A program made the translations under genes and the position numbers. The notes beneath the pieces were generated by a model. It saw only the letters and a program-made list of their open reading frames with translations, was not told where the DNA came from and searched no databases. Source: an uncultured Gemmatimonadota bacterium (GTDB lineage Bacteria > Gemmatimonadota > Gemmatimonadetes > Gemmatimonadales > Gemmatimonadaceae). Taken from it: DNA of 64,000 nucleotides. This document shows, piece by piece, positions 15,781 through 26,185 of the stretch (positions are counted from its first letter, which is position 1; every line of letters begins with the position of its first letter). The stretch is from NCBI GenBank assembly GCA_902825965.1, contig CADEDA010000010.1, positions 8,010-72,009 of the forward strand, read 5' to 3'.

Positions 15781-16091
15781 CAGTAGGCGGGCGCGAAATG
15801 ATGGGCCGCGTCCACCTGCTTGTGGAGCTCCACGAAGAACTTCTTGACGTTGCGATCGAGCCGGCTCTCGCCCATTTGGTCCGTGTGCGCCTCGACGAAC
15901 GTGTAGTGCCCGCCCTCCATGCGCACGCTCAGCTCGAGCGTGGACGGGAGCTCGGGCGTGCCGACGACGCCGGCGAAGCTGCGCGAGCGCGCGCCGCTGC
16001 CGGTGGCGCGGAGTCCGATGGTCGGGAAGAAGCGGTCCGCGGTGGCGAGGACGGTATCCGGGTGCAGCGAGGTGCGATGGAAATGGCGCAT
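15780..16091 (-). CDS. Uncharacterised 103-aa protein
   Basis: The protein begins MRHFHRTSLHPDTVLATADRFF and ends VKKFFVELHKQVDAAHHF. The pattern (strand, STLELSVRMEGGHYTFVEAHTDQMGESRLDRN, terminal helix) resembles small START-like or ligand-binding folds, but no family can be named. It is cytoplasmic by sequence, overlaps E1 alpha by 1 bp and follows the lipoprotein by 52 bp. Confidence 0.65.
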   Translation of the reverse strand: MRHFHRTSLHPDTVLATADRFFPTIGLRATGSGARSRSFAGVVGTPELPSTLELSVRMEGGHYTFVEAHTDQMGESRLDRNVKKFFVELHKQVDAAHHFAPAY

Positions 16092-16143
16092 CGGAGCGGT
16101 AGGGGGAGGAAAGGGACGACGAGGGTGGGACGCGGCGCCGGCC

Positions 16144-16580
16144 CTACTGCGGACCGGGCGCCACTTCGTTCTTGACCTGCTGCCGCCAATCGTGCGTACG
16201 CTGCAGGGCCTGCGTGGAATCCCGGCGGAACTGGATGCCCATCGCCCACTCGCCTGCCGTGACGAACGTCAGGGTGGCCCGATAGGTGCCGACCTCGGGA
16301 CCGTACGTGAAGCCGTTCCAGACCGTCTTGCGGTCGGCATTGGTGGCGAAGATGCGCCCCTCACCGTCGGTGATGGGCTCCTGCGTCTTGCGGTCGCGGA
16401 CCACGATGGTGTACGTGATCCGCTCGATCGCGCGTGGGGGCATGACGTCGGCCGTGATCCGGAAGTCGAAGTCGTCCGTCGCCGTGCGCAGCACGCCGTC
16501 ATCCGGGCCCGGTCCGCAGCTGGTCGCGGCGACGACCAGCGGCATCAGCAGCAGCGCGAGCAGTCGTCCGCGTCCCGTCA

Positions 16581-16581
<1 letters not shown>
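16144..16581 (-). CDS. Exported lipoprotein, Ig-like/YtkA-like
   Basis: The ATG at 16581 gives 145 aa with a lipoprotein signal (LLALLLMPLVVAATSC) and a short beta-sandwich: FDFRITADVMPPRAIERITYTIVV and VGTYRATLTFVTAGEWAMGIQF. The GTYRATLTFxxAGEW block is like YtkA/FixH-type periplasmic domains that bind copper or other small ligands, but no Cu-binding Met/His cluster is visible. It overlaps the inositol-phosphate synthase stop by one base. Confidence 0.72.
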
Positions 16582-17888
<1,307 letters not shown>

Positions 17889-17906
17889 TGCGGGAGAAGT
17901 CTCCGG

Positions 17907-18539
17907 TCAGGCCACAGAGCGCGCGTCGGCAGTCACGCGCGCGACATGGCGGATTCGTTGAACAAACGTGATGCGGGCCGTGGCAGCCAGTACGGTGATG
18001 ACGGTCGCCAGGATCCAGCCGTCGAGCGCGAGCCCGAGGAACGCCTGCGGCGAGGCGAGCAGTGCGATGCGTTCCGGGCGCTCCATCATGCCGACGCCCT
18101 TCATCTCGACGCCCAACCCCTCCGCCCGCGCCCGGGTGTACGAGGTGAGCATGGTCGCCAGCAGCGCGACGATGCTCACCACCACCATCGGTCCCGAATG
18201 GTGCGAGGGGTGAGTCGCGTAGAAGTATGTCAGGCCGCCGAAGAGCGCGCCGTCCGCGACGCGGTCGAGCGTCGAGTCGTAGAACGCGCCGAACACCGTC
18301 GACTTGCCGGTCCGTCTCGCGACGGTGCCGTCCACCACATCGAAGAAGGCGGTCAGGCCCAGTGTCCAGCCGGCGATGGAGATGTGGCCGTAGGCGAAGA
18401 TCAGCCCAGCGGCGCACGTGCACAGGGTCCCCGCCGTCGTGATGACGTTCGGGGACACGCGGTGCCGCACGAACCACTCCACAATGGGCTCGATCAGGGC
18501 GAGGTAGCCCACCTTGATCCAGCCCCAAAGCTTCACCAT
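17907..18539 (-). CDS. CDP-alcohol phosphatidyltransferase, probable phosphatidylinositol(-phosphate) synthase
   Basis: A 210-aa integral membrane enzyme with the complete family motif D67-x2-D70-G71-x2-A74-R75-x8-G84-x3-D88-x3-D92, whose four Asp bind two metals. Several hydrophobic helices follow. It transfers a phosphatidyl group from CDP-diacylglycerol to an alcohol. Because inositol-1-phosphate synthase is next in the operon, the acceptor is most likely inositol 1-phosphate, as in actinobacterial PIP synthase. Glycerol phosphate is the main alternative. It is first in the long minus-strand gene run. Confidence 0.88.
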   Translation of the reverse strand: MVKLWGWIKVGYLALIEPIVEWFVRHRVSPNVITTAGTLCTCAAGLIFAYGHISIAGWTLGLTAFFDVVDGTVARRTGKSTVFGAFYDSTLDRVADGALFGGLTYFYATHPSHHSGPMVVVSIVALLATMLTSYTRARAEGLGVEMKGVGMMERPERIALLASPQAFLGLALDGWILATVITVLAATARITFVQRIRHVARVTADARSVA

Positions 18540-18677
18540 ACCGATGGACCGGCTACGCGCGACGCCCGCTAACCGGTTGCGGGGGATGACGTTAGCACCA
18601 CGCGGACGCCCTCGCGCCCGATGTCGTGCAAGCTATCGGCGCGACCACCCACGGGCAACGGCCTTGTCACGCGAGTG

Positions 18678-19994
18678 TCAATAGAGCAGGTATGGCCTGA
18701 TCCGGCGCTGGAACGCGACGATCGACGGCTGGATGCGATCGATCACCTCGTCGGGGTCCTCGCCCCGCAGCAGCGCCTCGCGCAGCGCGGGGATCCCGAA
18801 CCGATCGTCGTACGTCCGCGCATTCAGCTTCATCGAGTCCGGGTGCTCGCGGCCCAGCGCCCAGAGGATCGCCGCCCCCAGCCGGCCGACCTGGACGCGG
18901 TCGCGGTCCTCGACGACGATGCGCACCATGGGGATCGCCTTCCCCGCGAACTTGCCGTCACCCGGCTTGTCGGGCGTCACGCGCACCGCATCGAACCGCA
19001 CCCCCGAGAGCCCGTACTCCTCCAGGCGCTTGGCGACCTTGCCGGCGTCCATCCACGGGGCCCCGAACTGCTGGAACGGGTTCGGCGTGCCCCGCCCCAC
19101 GGAGAGGTTGGAGCCTTCGAAGGCCACGAGCGCCGGATACGTCAGCGCGCTCGTCAGCGAGGTCATCGAGGGCGACGGCACCACCCAGGCGAGCCCGGTC
19201 TCGTCCCACCACATTGCGCGCCGGTACCCGCCCATCTGCACCACCGTCAGCTGCACCGGGATCCGCAGTTCGCCGGCGAACCAGCGCGCCATCTCCCCGT
19301 TCGTCATACCGTGCCTGAGCGGCGCGGGGTATAATGCGTAGGCCTTCCCGCGGCGCGACGGCGTCGGGTCCTCGGGATTGGCCAGCGTCGAATCGAGCAG
19401 CGGCCCCTCGGACCGCCCACCCAGCGGATTCGGTCGGTCGAGCACGATGAACGGGATGTTGTTGCGCGCCGCGGCGCGCATCGCGTACACCATCAACCCG
19501 ACGTACGTCCAGGTGCGTGTGCCGATATCCGCCAGGTCGAACACCAGTCCATCGAGATCCTTGAGCAACGAGTCCGGCGGCGGGATGGTCCCGTTGCGGT
19601 ACAGGGAGTGCACCATGAGCCCGGTCCGCGGGTCCACCATGTCCGGCAGGTTCTCGGTATCCTCGGTGCCGCGGATGCCGTGCTCGGGCGAGAACAGCCG
19701 CACCACGGTCACATTGTTGCGCTTCACCCGCGGGTCCTGCGTGAGCCGATCGACGACGGACACCCCCTCGACGTCGACGCCGGTGTGGTTGGTGATGACG
19801 CCGATCCGCCGCCCGGCGAGCACCTGCAGCGAGTCCTCGAGCAGCACGGTCATGCCCACGCGGAACGCCGGCCGCGACGGTGCGCCGCGCGCCGCCGGCG
19901 CCTGCTGCGCCTCGGGTGCCTTCGCGCAGGCGGCACTCGTCCACCCCACGAGCACGAGCGCCAGCATCACCGGCCAGGGTGCCCCTCGTCCCAC
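18678..19994 (-). CDS. namZ: Exo-beta-N-acetylmuramidase NamZ-like (DUF1343) lipoprotein
   Basis: A DUF1343 protein of about 430 aa. Conserved blocks are GVITNHTGVD, LFSPEHGIRG, VFDLADIGTRTWTY, DRPNPLGGRSEGPLLD and WWDETGLAWVVPSPSM. Family members release terminal MurNAc from peptidoglycan fragments. A signal ends at lipobox SAAC. I chose GTG at 19994, so the n-region has Arg and GGGA lies upstream; ATG at 19967 is the alternative. It is divergent from the NagZ-type gene across about 25-50 bp. The B. subtilis orthologue is clustered with nagZ and amiE, supporting a salvage role. Confidence 0.87.
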   Translation of the reverse strand: MGRGAPWPVMLALVLVGWTSAACAKAPEAQQAPAARGAPSRPAFRVGMTVLLEDSLQVLAGRRIGVITNHTGVDVEGVSVVDRLTQDPRVKRNNVTVVRLFSPEHGIRGTEDTENLPDMVDPRTGLMVHSLYRNGTIPPPDSLLKDLDGLVFDLADIGTRTWTYVGLMVYAMRAAARNNIPFIVLDRPNPLGGRSEGPLLDSTLANPEDPTPSRRGKAYALYPAPLRHGMTNGEMARWFAGELRIPVQLTVVQMGGYRRAMWWDETGLAWVVPSPSMTSLTSALTYPALVAFEGSNLSVGRGTPNPFQQFGAPWMDAGKVAKRLEEYGLSGVRFDAVRVTPDKPGDGKFAGKAIPMVRIVVEDRDRVQVGRLGAAILWALGREHPDSMKLNARTYDDRFGIPALREALLRGEDPDEVIDRIQPSIVAFQRRIRPYLLY

Positions 19995-20018
19995 CCGTCC
20001 CACGCCCACTTCGCGCTG

Positions 20019-22997
20019 ATGTCGCACTCGAACGTCCTCCGCATGGCCGGCCTCGCCGGCGTGATCACCACCCTGGGATGCGCCACCGCGCTCCCCACCC
20101 GCGCCCCGACGCCCGAACCCGGTGCCGGTCACGGCCTGCCGGCCGAGGTCTCCCTCACCGGTCCGCTGCCCGCGTCGGCTACGGCGTGGATCGACCGGAC
20201 GCTGGCCGGGCTCACGCTCCGCGACCGCGTGGCCCAGATGCACATGTTCTGGCTGCTCGGGGATTATACCAGCACCACGGACTCCACGTTCGCGATGGCC
20301 GTCGAACGCGTGGAACTCGACAAGGTCGGCGGCGTGATCATGTCGCTCGGCACCCCGATCGAGGTCGCCGCCAAGGTGAACGCCCTGCAGGCCCGCGCCC
20401 GCATCCCGCTGCTCGTCGGCTCGGACGTGGAGCCGGGACTCGGTCGCCTGGAGGGCGGCACCTTCAACCCGGGCCTGCTCCGCGGCGGTGACGCGACCGT
20501 GCTGCCGAGCAATATGGCGATCGGGGCGACGGGCAGCGACGCGATGGCGCGCGAGGCCGGCCGGATCACGGGACGCGAGTCCCGCGCGATCGGCATCCAC
20601 ATCGGATTCGCCCCGTCCGTCGACGTGAACAACAACCCGGCCAATCCCGTGATCAACGTGCGCTCGTTCGGCGCCGAGGCGAACGCCGTCTCGCGCCTGG
20701 GCGCAGCGTTCATCGAGGGCATGCAGGCCGAGGGCGTGGCGGCGACGATGAAGCACTTCCCCGGCCATGGCGACACCGACACCGACTCCCACCTGGCCAT
20801 GCCCATCGTCTCGGCGTCCCGTGCGCGGCTCGACACCCTCGAACTCAAGCCCTTCCGGGCGGCGGTGGCCGCCGGCGTGGCCGCGGTGATGAGCGCCCAC
20901 GTCGCGCTCCCCGCGGTGGTCGGCGACTCCACACCGGCCACGCTGGTCGCGTCCGTGCTCTCGGGACTGCTGCGGGACTCGCTGCAGTTCCAGGGCGTGA
21001 CGTTCACCGATGCCATGGACATGCGCGGGATCGGGGCGGGGTACACCACCGAGGTGAGTTCCATCGCGGCCGTGAAGGCCGGCGTGGACGTGCTGCTCAT
21101 GCCCGCCGACATCCCGGCGTCGATCGCCGCGGTGACCGCGGCCGTCGAGCGCGGCGAGATCAGCGAGGAACGCATCAACGCCTCGGTGCGCCGCCTCCTC
21201 GAGCTCAAGGTCCGCACCGGCGCGATCCAGCGCCCGATCGTCTCGCTCGATTCGCTGCGTGAGATCGTCGGGTCGGCGGCGCACCGGCGTGCCGCGGACC
21301 GGATCGCGGAGCACGCCATCACGCTGCTGCGCGACGATGACCGGCAGCTGCCGCTCTCCACCGGCGCGGGTGCCCCCCGCACCGCGATCATCACGTTCTC
21401 GGGGGAGACCGACGTCCAGGGTGGGCGGGTGTTCGCGAACGAACTGCGCAGCCTGCTGCCACAGAGTCGCGTGCTGCGCATCGGCCCCGGCACGCCGCGC
21501 GCGCGGCTCGACTCACTGCTCCGGCCCGGTGAGCGTGTGGTGCTCGCCACCTTCGTGCGCACCATCGAGGGCGAAGGGCGGTTCTCGGTCGGCGAACACG
21601 TGGCGCGCTGGGTGGACTCGATCGCGATGGAGCGGCGCACCACCGTGGTCGCCTTCTCCAATCCGTACGTGATCCGCGAGTTCGCCTGGGTGGGTTCGTA
21701 CGTGGCCACCTTCGGTCGCGGTGACGCGATGGAGCGGGCGGCCGCTCGCGCACTCGCCGGACGCATCCCGTTCCGCGGGCGGTCGCCGATCGCACTGCCC
21801 GGCTTCTTCGACGTGGGTGACGGGCAGGGCGCCGATCGGCCGGCCGATGGGCGGGCCGATGCGGCGGCCGCTGCGTCGGCCACGACACCGGCAACGACAC
21901 CGGCAACGACACCGGCACTCGCCGACACGCTGCAGGCGCTGCTGGACCGCGCCGTGCGTGACTCCGTCTTCCCGGGCGCGATCGCCGTGATCGGGAGCCG
22001 CGCCGGGATCGTCACGCGGATCACGGCGGGGCGGATCGATTGGGCGGCCGACGCCCCTGCCCCGGACCTGCAGACCATCTGGGACGTCGCGTCGCTCACC
22101 AAGGTGCTCGGCATGACGACCGCGATGATGCAGCTCGTCGAGCAGGGTCGGGTGAAGCTCGATGCGCCGGTCCAGCGCTACCTGCCCGAGTGGACGGGCA
22201 AGGACAAGGACCGCGTCACCGTGCGGCACCTCCTCACGCACTCCTCCGGGCTCGCCCCGTTCATCCAGCTCTGGAAGTTCACCACCGACGCGGACTCCGC
22301 GCGCCGCATCGTGCTCAACGCGCCGCTCGACACGGCGCCGGGCACCAAGATGGTCTACTCCGACCTCGGGGCCATCCTGCTCGGCATGATCGTCGAACGC
22401 GTCAGCGGCGAGTCGCTGGACCAGTACGTCACGCGGCACATCTTCACGCCGCTGGGCATGCAGGACACTCGGTATCGCCCGGGGGCGGACGTGCTCGCAC
22501 GTGTGGCACCGACCGAACGCGACCCGTGGCGCGGTCGTCACCTGCGGGGCGAGGTCCACGACGAGAACGCGTTCCTGCTCGGTGGCGTGTCGGCACACGC
22601 GGGTCTGTTCAGCACGGCCGCGGACCTCAGCCGGTTCGCCCAGGCCATGCTGGGTGGCGGCGCGCTCGGCGGCGTGCGCATCGTGCGCAGCGAGACCGTG
22701 CGCGACTTCACGCGCGTGCAGAATGCGCTGCTCTCGCACCGGGCCCTCGGCTGGGAAACGCCGAATGGCAGCAACTCGGCGGGACGGGTACTGCGGCGGC
22801 CGGCCTTCGGCCACACCGGATTCACGGGCACGAGCATCTGGATCGACCCCGCCAATGACCTGTTCATCATCCTGCTCAGCAACCGCGTGAACCCCTCACG
22901 CGAGAACTCGCGCATCGGTCCGGTCCGCACGACCCTCGCGGACCTCGCCGCCACGCAGGCGATGCAGGGCCGTAGCGCCGTCCGCGGAACGCCCTGA
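20019..22997 (+). CDS. NagZ-type glycoside hydrolase family 3 fused to a beta-lactamase-fold serine hydrolase, lipoprotein
   Basis: A 992-aa two-enzyme fusion. The start at 20019 gives a lipoprotein signal (lipobox TLGC). Residues 60-380 are a GH3 N-acetylglucosaminidase with KHFPGHGDTDTDSH (about 245-258), bearing the NagZ Asp/His loop, and the nucleophile Asp331 in TFTDAMDM. A GH3 C-terminal domain follows. A repeat-rich TTPA linker (about 622-633) leads to a class-C-like serine hydrolase with S692-x-x-K695 (SLTK), Y780-S-D and H932-T-G. In B. subtilis the corresponding NagZ and AmiE (a MurNAc-L-Ala amidase of this fold) are separate genes. Amidase is likely; esterase is possible. Confidence 0.9.
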   Translation: MSHSNVLRMAGLAGVITTLGCATALPTRAPTPEPGAGHGLPAEVSLTGPLPASATAWIDRTLAGLTLRDRVAQMHMFWLLGDYTSTTDSTFAMAVERVELDKVGGVIMSLGTPIEVAAKVNALQARARIPLLVGSDVEPGLGRLEGGTFNPGLLRGGDATVLPSNMAIGATGSDAMAREAGRITGRESRAIGIHIGFAPSVDVNNNPANPVINVRSFGAEANAVSRLGAAFIEGMQAEGVAATMKHFPGHGDTDTDSHLAMPIVSASRARLDTLELKPFRAAVAAGVAAVMSAHVALPAVVGDSTPATLVASVLSGLLRDSLQFQGVTFTDAMDMRGIGAGYTTEVSSIAAVKAGVDVLLMPADIPASIAAVTAAVERGEISEERINASVRRLLELKVRTGAIQRPIVSLDSLREIVGSAAHRRAADRIAEHAITLLRDDDRQLPLSTGAGAPRTAIITFSGETDVQGGRVFANELRSLLPQSRVLRIGPGTPRARLDSLLRPGERVVLATFVRTIEGEGRFSVGEHVARWVDSIAMERRTTVVAFSNPYVIREFAWVGSYVATFGRGDAMERAAARALAGRIPFRGRSPIALPGFFDVGDGQGADRPADGRADAAAAASATTPATTPATTPALADTLQALLDRAVRDSVFPGAIAVIGSRAGIVTRITAGRIDWAADAPAPDLQTIWDVASLTKVLGMTTAMMQLVEQGRVKLDAPVQRYLPEWTGKDKDRVTVRHLLTHSSGLAPFIQLWKFTTDADSARRIVLNAPLDTAPGTKMVYSDLGAILLGMIVERVSGESLDQYVTRHIFTPLGMQDTRYRPGADVLARVAPTERDPWRGRHLRGEVHDENAFLLGGVSAHAGLFSTAADLSRFAQAMLGGGALGGVRIVRSETVRDFTRVQNALLSHRALGWETPNGSNSAGRVLRRPAFGHTGFTGTSIWIDPANDLFIILLSNRVNPSRENSRIGPVRTTLADLAATQAMQGRSAVRGTP
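21882..21917 (+). repeat. Three perfect 12-bp tandem repeats in the interdomain linker
   Basis: The unit ACGACACCGGCA occurs three times in a row, encoding the TTPATTPATTPA linker between the GH3 and serine-hydrolase domains. Being a multiple of 3, copy changes keep the frame and only alter linker length. Confidence 0.9.
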
Positions 22998-23000
22998 CCG

Positions 23001-24113
23001 GTGCACACGTCGCCGGCGGGTCATGTCCGGCCGCTTACGTCCCTCCGGTTCATCGCGGCGATCTGGGTGCTGCTGCACCACGCCCTGCCGCGGGAGCGCG
23101 CCGGCCGCGTCGGTGCCGCGATCGGGGAGAGTGGCTGGCTGGGCGTCTCGCTGTTCTTCGTGCTCTCGGGGTTCCTGCTCACGCTGCGGTACGCACCCAC
23201 CGGAACGCTCCGGGGGAGCACCCGGCGCTTCTGGCTCGAGCGCGTCGCTCGCCTGGGGCCGACGTACCTCCTCGCCCTCGCGTTCGCCCTGCCGCTGTTC
23301 CTGCGTGACGCCCGCGTGCAGGACTGGGGCGCGACCCTGACGGCCGGGATGGCCGCGGCGGCCCTGACGTTGCAGCAGGCCTGGCGTCCCGAGACCGCCT
23401 GCGCCTGGAACTGCCCAGCCTGGTCGCTCTCCGTCGAGACCTGGTTCTACCTGCTGTTCCCGGTCGGTATCGCGCTGGGTGGCCGATGGTTGATGGCCTC
23501 GCGTGCCCGGGGCGCCCTCCTGCTCGCCAGCGCGTTGGGCGCGGCACTGGTCATCTTCCCTGCGCTCGAGGACGCGTCGGCGGGCTGGCTCCTGCCGATG
23601 TACTCGCTCTCGCCGCTGAGCCGCTGGCCCGAGTTCCTGGCCGGTGTGGGACTCGCCGGCATGACCTTGGCGTGGCGGCCCGCGCGCGCCGCGCCGGCCT
23701 GGGCGCTCACGGGCATGGGCGTGCTCTGGGTGACCTCCGCCGTGGCACAGCGTGCGGCGCTCGAGCGCTTGGGCGGGCACCTGCTGCCACTGGCCCTGCC
23801 GGGCTTCGTCCTCGTGCTCCTCGGCGCCTGGGGGTTGCGCGCGCACGGTGCCGGGCTGCTCGGCGCGCCGGCGCTGGTGCGCCTGGGGGACGCGAGCTAC
23901 GCCCTCTACCTGCTCCACGCCCCGCTGCATTCCTACTTCCTCGCGGCGGCCAACCGCACAGTCGGACGGGGCTTCGACACGAGTTGGGCGCTGTTCGCCG
24001 TGTACCTCCCGCTGGCGATCGGACTCTCCCTCCTGGTGTACCAGTGGGTGGAGGTCCCGGCACGGGCAGCCCTGCGCCGCCGGTTCGGGCTCGACACCGC
24101 TCGCAGTCCCTGA
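23001..24113 (+). CDS. Acyltransferase family 3 membrane protein
   Basis: A 370-aa multi-pass protein of the OafA/YrhL family. The N-terminal motif RPLTSLRFIAAIWVLLHHA contains the conserved R and HH-type pair, followed by FFVLSGFLLTLRY and RRFWLERVARLGPTY (the R-x10-H-region block). It transfers acyl groups to carbohydrates across the inner membrane. The GTG start is 3 nt after the preceding stop, so it is coupled to the GH3/serine-hydrolase gene. O-acetylation of peptidoglycan or LPS sugars is plausible; the acceptor is not visible. Confidence 0.86.
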   Translation: MHTSPAGHVRPLTSLRFIAAIWVLLHHALPRERAGRVGAAIGESGWLGVSLFFVLSGFLLTLRYAPTGTLRGSTRRFWLERVARLGPTYLLALAFALPLFLRDARVQDWGATLTAGMAAAALTLQQAWRPETACAWNCPAWSLSVETWFYLLFPVGIALGGRWLMASRARGALLLASALGAALVIFPALEDASAGWLLPMYSLSPLSRWPEFLAGVGLAGMTLAWRPARAAPAWALTGMGVLWVTSAVAQRAALERLGGHLLPLALPGFVLVLLGAWGLRAHGAGLLGAPALVRLGDASYALYLLHAPLHSYFLAAANRTVGRGFDTSWALFAVYLPLAIGLSLLVYQWVEVPARAALRRRFGLDTARSP

Positions 24114-24132
24114 CGGTCGGCCGGTGCTTGAC

Positions 24133-24161
24133 TTGGCCGGTGGAACCGCCGAGCCTATATT
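24133..24161 (+). promoter_or_regulatory. Promoter of the A-type Fe-S carrier gene
   Basis: TTGGCC (24133-24138), a 17-bp spacer and TATATT (24156-24161, 5/6 to consensus) precede the gene by about 57 bp. An overlapping TTGACT begins at 24128 but is 22 bp from the -10. TATATT also precedes sodA. Confidence 0.5.
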
Positions 24162-24218
24162 CAGATTGGTTCGGCAGCCGCGGCTCCGCGGCGCCAGTCT
24201 TCCCTCTGGAGGGATGCG

Positions 24219-24575
24219 ATGAGCACGATGAACGCCCCTGAGGTCGCGGTCACCATCACCTCGGCCGCCGCAGTCGAAGTGCAGAAGTTCATGGTCGCGG
24301 AGAACGTGACGCCCGAAGTCGGCGGGCTCCGTGTCTCGGTGCAGCCCGGCGGATGCTCGGGCTTCAAGTACAGCCTCCTCATCGAGGACAAGGCGGCCGA
24401 GGACGATACGATCCTCGCGCAGAACGGCTTCAACGTCTTCGTCGATCCGTTCTCGATGCAGTACCTCAACGGCGTCATCATCGACTATGTGACGTCGATG
24501 CAGGGCTCCGGCTTCACCTTCAAGAACCCGAACGCCACGGGCGGATGCGGGTGCGGCAGCAGCTTCTCCGCCTGA
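24219..24575 (+). CDS. erpA: A-type iron-sulfur cluster carrier (ErpA/IscA family)
   Basis: A 118-aa HesB/IscA protein with the three conserved Cys: C46 in QPGGCSGFKY and C110/C112 in the GGCGCGSSF tail. It accepts and transfers [Fe-S] clusters to apo-enzymes. A GGAGGG ribosome-binding site precedes the ATG, and the gene has its own promoter and a terminator, so it is monocistronic although it sits inside a peptidoglycan-salvage neighbourhood. ErpA versus IscA or SufA cannot be resolved from the sequence. Confidence 0.9.
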   Translation: MSTMNAPEVAVTITSAAAVEVQKFMVAENVTPEVGGLRVSVQPGGCSGFKYSLLIEDKAAEDDTILAQNGFNVFVDPFSMQYLNGVIIDYVTSMQGSGFTFKNPNATGGCGCGSSFSA

Positions 24576-24596
24576 GGTGACCGCAGGCTGACAGTC

Positions 24597-24630
24597 GACG
24601 GGCGTCCCACAAGGGCGCCCGTCCGCTTTT
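24597..24630 (+). terminator. Terminator after the A-type Fe-S carrier gene
   Basis: GACGGGCG (24597-24604) pairs with CGCCCGTC (24616-24623), with an inner CCC/GGG pair in the loop, followed by CGCTTTT. It is a conventional Rho-independent terminator 20 bp after the stop and just before the symporter gene. Confidence 0.7.
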
Positions 24631-24649
24631 CCCCCCCTTCCGACTCCCG

Positions 24650-26167
24650 ATGACCGCCGCGTTCACCGCCCTCGACTGGGCGATCCTGCTGCTCTATCTC
24701 ATCGGCACCACGGCGCTCGGCGTCTGGCTCGGCCGCGACCAGAAGGACGCGAAGGACTACTTCGTCGCCGGCGGCCGCATCCCGTGGTGGGCGGTGCTCT
24801 TCTCGATCGTCGCGACCGAGACCAGCGCCCTCACCTTCATCTCGATCCCCGGCCTCGCCTACCTCGGCGACTTCACGTTCCTCCAGGTCGCCCTCGGCTA
24901 CGTGATCGGCCGCTGCATCATCGCGTACACGTTGCTGCCCAAGTACGTCGAGGGGGAGCTGGTGACCGCGTACGCCCTGCTGGAGCGGCGCTTCGGCACC
25001 AGCACGCGGCGCTTCGCCTCGGTGACCTTCATGGTCACGCGGGCCTTCGGCGACTCGGTGCGCGTGTTCGCCACCGCGATCCCGATCGCGCTCATCCTCG
25101 GGCCCGTGCTGCCGGGCATGAACGTCACGCCCATCGCGATCCTGGCCCTCGGCGCGACGACGCTGCTCTACACCTACCACGGCGGCATGAAGGCGGTCGT
25201 CTGGACGGATGTCATCCAGACGTTCGTGTACCTCGGCGGCGGCATCGGGGCGTTGTACCTCATCGGGGCGGCGGTCGACGGCGGCTGGGGCGCGATCTTC
25301 GATCGCGCCGGCGAGGCGGGCAAGCTCAAGGTCCTCGACGCGTACGCGGGCATGGACCGGCCGCACACCATCTTCGCCGGCATCCTCGGCGGCACCTTCC
25401 TCTCCATGGCCTCCCACGGCGCCGACCAGATCATCGTGCAGCGCCTGCTCACGTCCGGGTCGCTCGCCGACGCCCGGCGTGCGCTCATCGGCAGCGGCTT
25501 CGCGGTGCTGCTCCAGTTCGCGCTCTTCCTGTTCATCGGGCTCGGCCTCTGGGCGTTCTACGACGCGCGCAGCTTCAGCGCGCCCGACCGCATCTTCCCG
25601 ACGTTCATCATCGAGGAGATGCCGCCGGGCATGACCGGTCTCGTGATCGCCGCGATCCTGGCGGCCGCCATGAGCACCATCTCCGGCGCCCTCAACTCGC
25701 TCTCGGCGGCGACCACGCACGACCTCTGGGTGCCGATGCGCGGCGGCAAGGCCTCGACCGAGGCGACCTTCAAGGCCTCGAAGGTCTTCACGCTGGTCTG
25801 GGCCGCCATCCTCATCGGCGGCGCCCTGCTCTACAAGGCGGAGGGCACTCCCGTGGTGGTGATCGCCCTGTCGATCGCCTCGTTCACGTACGGTGGCCTG
25901 CTCGGGGCGTTCTTCCTGGCGATGCTCTGGCCGCGCGCCATCCAGCGCGACGCGATCACCGGCATGGCCGTGGGCATCGGCACCATGTCCGTGATCGTGT
26001 TCGCCGGGCGCATCGCGGCGGCGCTGCCCGGGCTCGCCGGCGCCCTGTCGCCCGTGATCGGCATCGCGTGGCCGTGGTTCGTGCTCATCGGTACCACGAT
26101 CACCTTCGGTACGGGTATCTTGTCCTCACTCACCCATGCGGCGCCGAGCACGGCGCCGCGATCCTAA
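24650..26167 (+). CDS. Sodium:solute symporter (SSS family)
   Basis: A 505-aa inner-membrane transporter with about 13 hydrophobic segments. SSS features are FVAGGRIPWWAVLFSIVATETSALTFISIPG near the N-terminus and the helix-8 block LVIAAILAAAMSTISGALNSLSAATTHD, which includes the sodium-site Ser/Thr. The solute is not readable from sequence. The sugar kinase 18 bp downstream and the NamZ/NagZ genes upstream suggest an amino sugar such as MurNAc; SSS-type MurNAc transporters (MurT) are known in Tannerella. No Shine-Dalgarno motif is obvious. Confidence 0.87.
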   Translation: MTAAFTALDWAILLLYLIGTTALGVWLGRDQKDAKDYFVAGGRIPWWAVLFSIVATETSALTFISIPGLAYLGDFTFLQVALGYVIGRCIIAYTLLPKYVEGELVTAYALLERRFGTSTRRFASVTFMVTRAFGDSVRVFATAIPIALILGPVLPGMNVTPIAILALGATTLLYTYHGGMKAVVWTDVIQTFVYLGGGIGALYLIGAAVDGGWGAIFDRAGEAGKLKVLDAYAGMDRPHTIFAGILGGTFLSMASHGADQIIVQRLLTSGSLADARRALIGSGFAVLLQFALFLFIGLGLWAFYDARSFSAPDRIFPTFIIEEMPPGMTGLVIAAILAAAMSTISGALNSLSAATTHDLWVPMRGGKASTEATFKASKVFTLVWAAILIGGALLYKAEGTPVVVIALSIASFTYGGLLGAFFLAMLWPRAIQRDAITGMAVGIGTMSVIVFAGRIAAALPGLAGALSPVIGIAWPWFVLIGTTITFGTGILSSLTHAAPSTAPRS

Positions 26168-26185
26168 CGAGAGAATCCCAGGCAC

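Noticed and set aside
20264-22114. 616-codon minus-strand frame inside the NagZ fusion gene
   Set aside because: Ser/Arg/Ala-rich shadow of a gene with catalytic motifs on the opposite strand.
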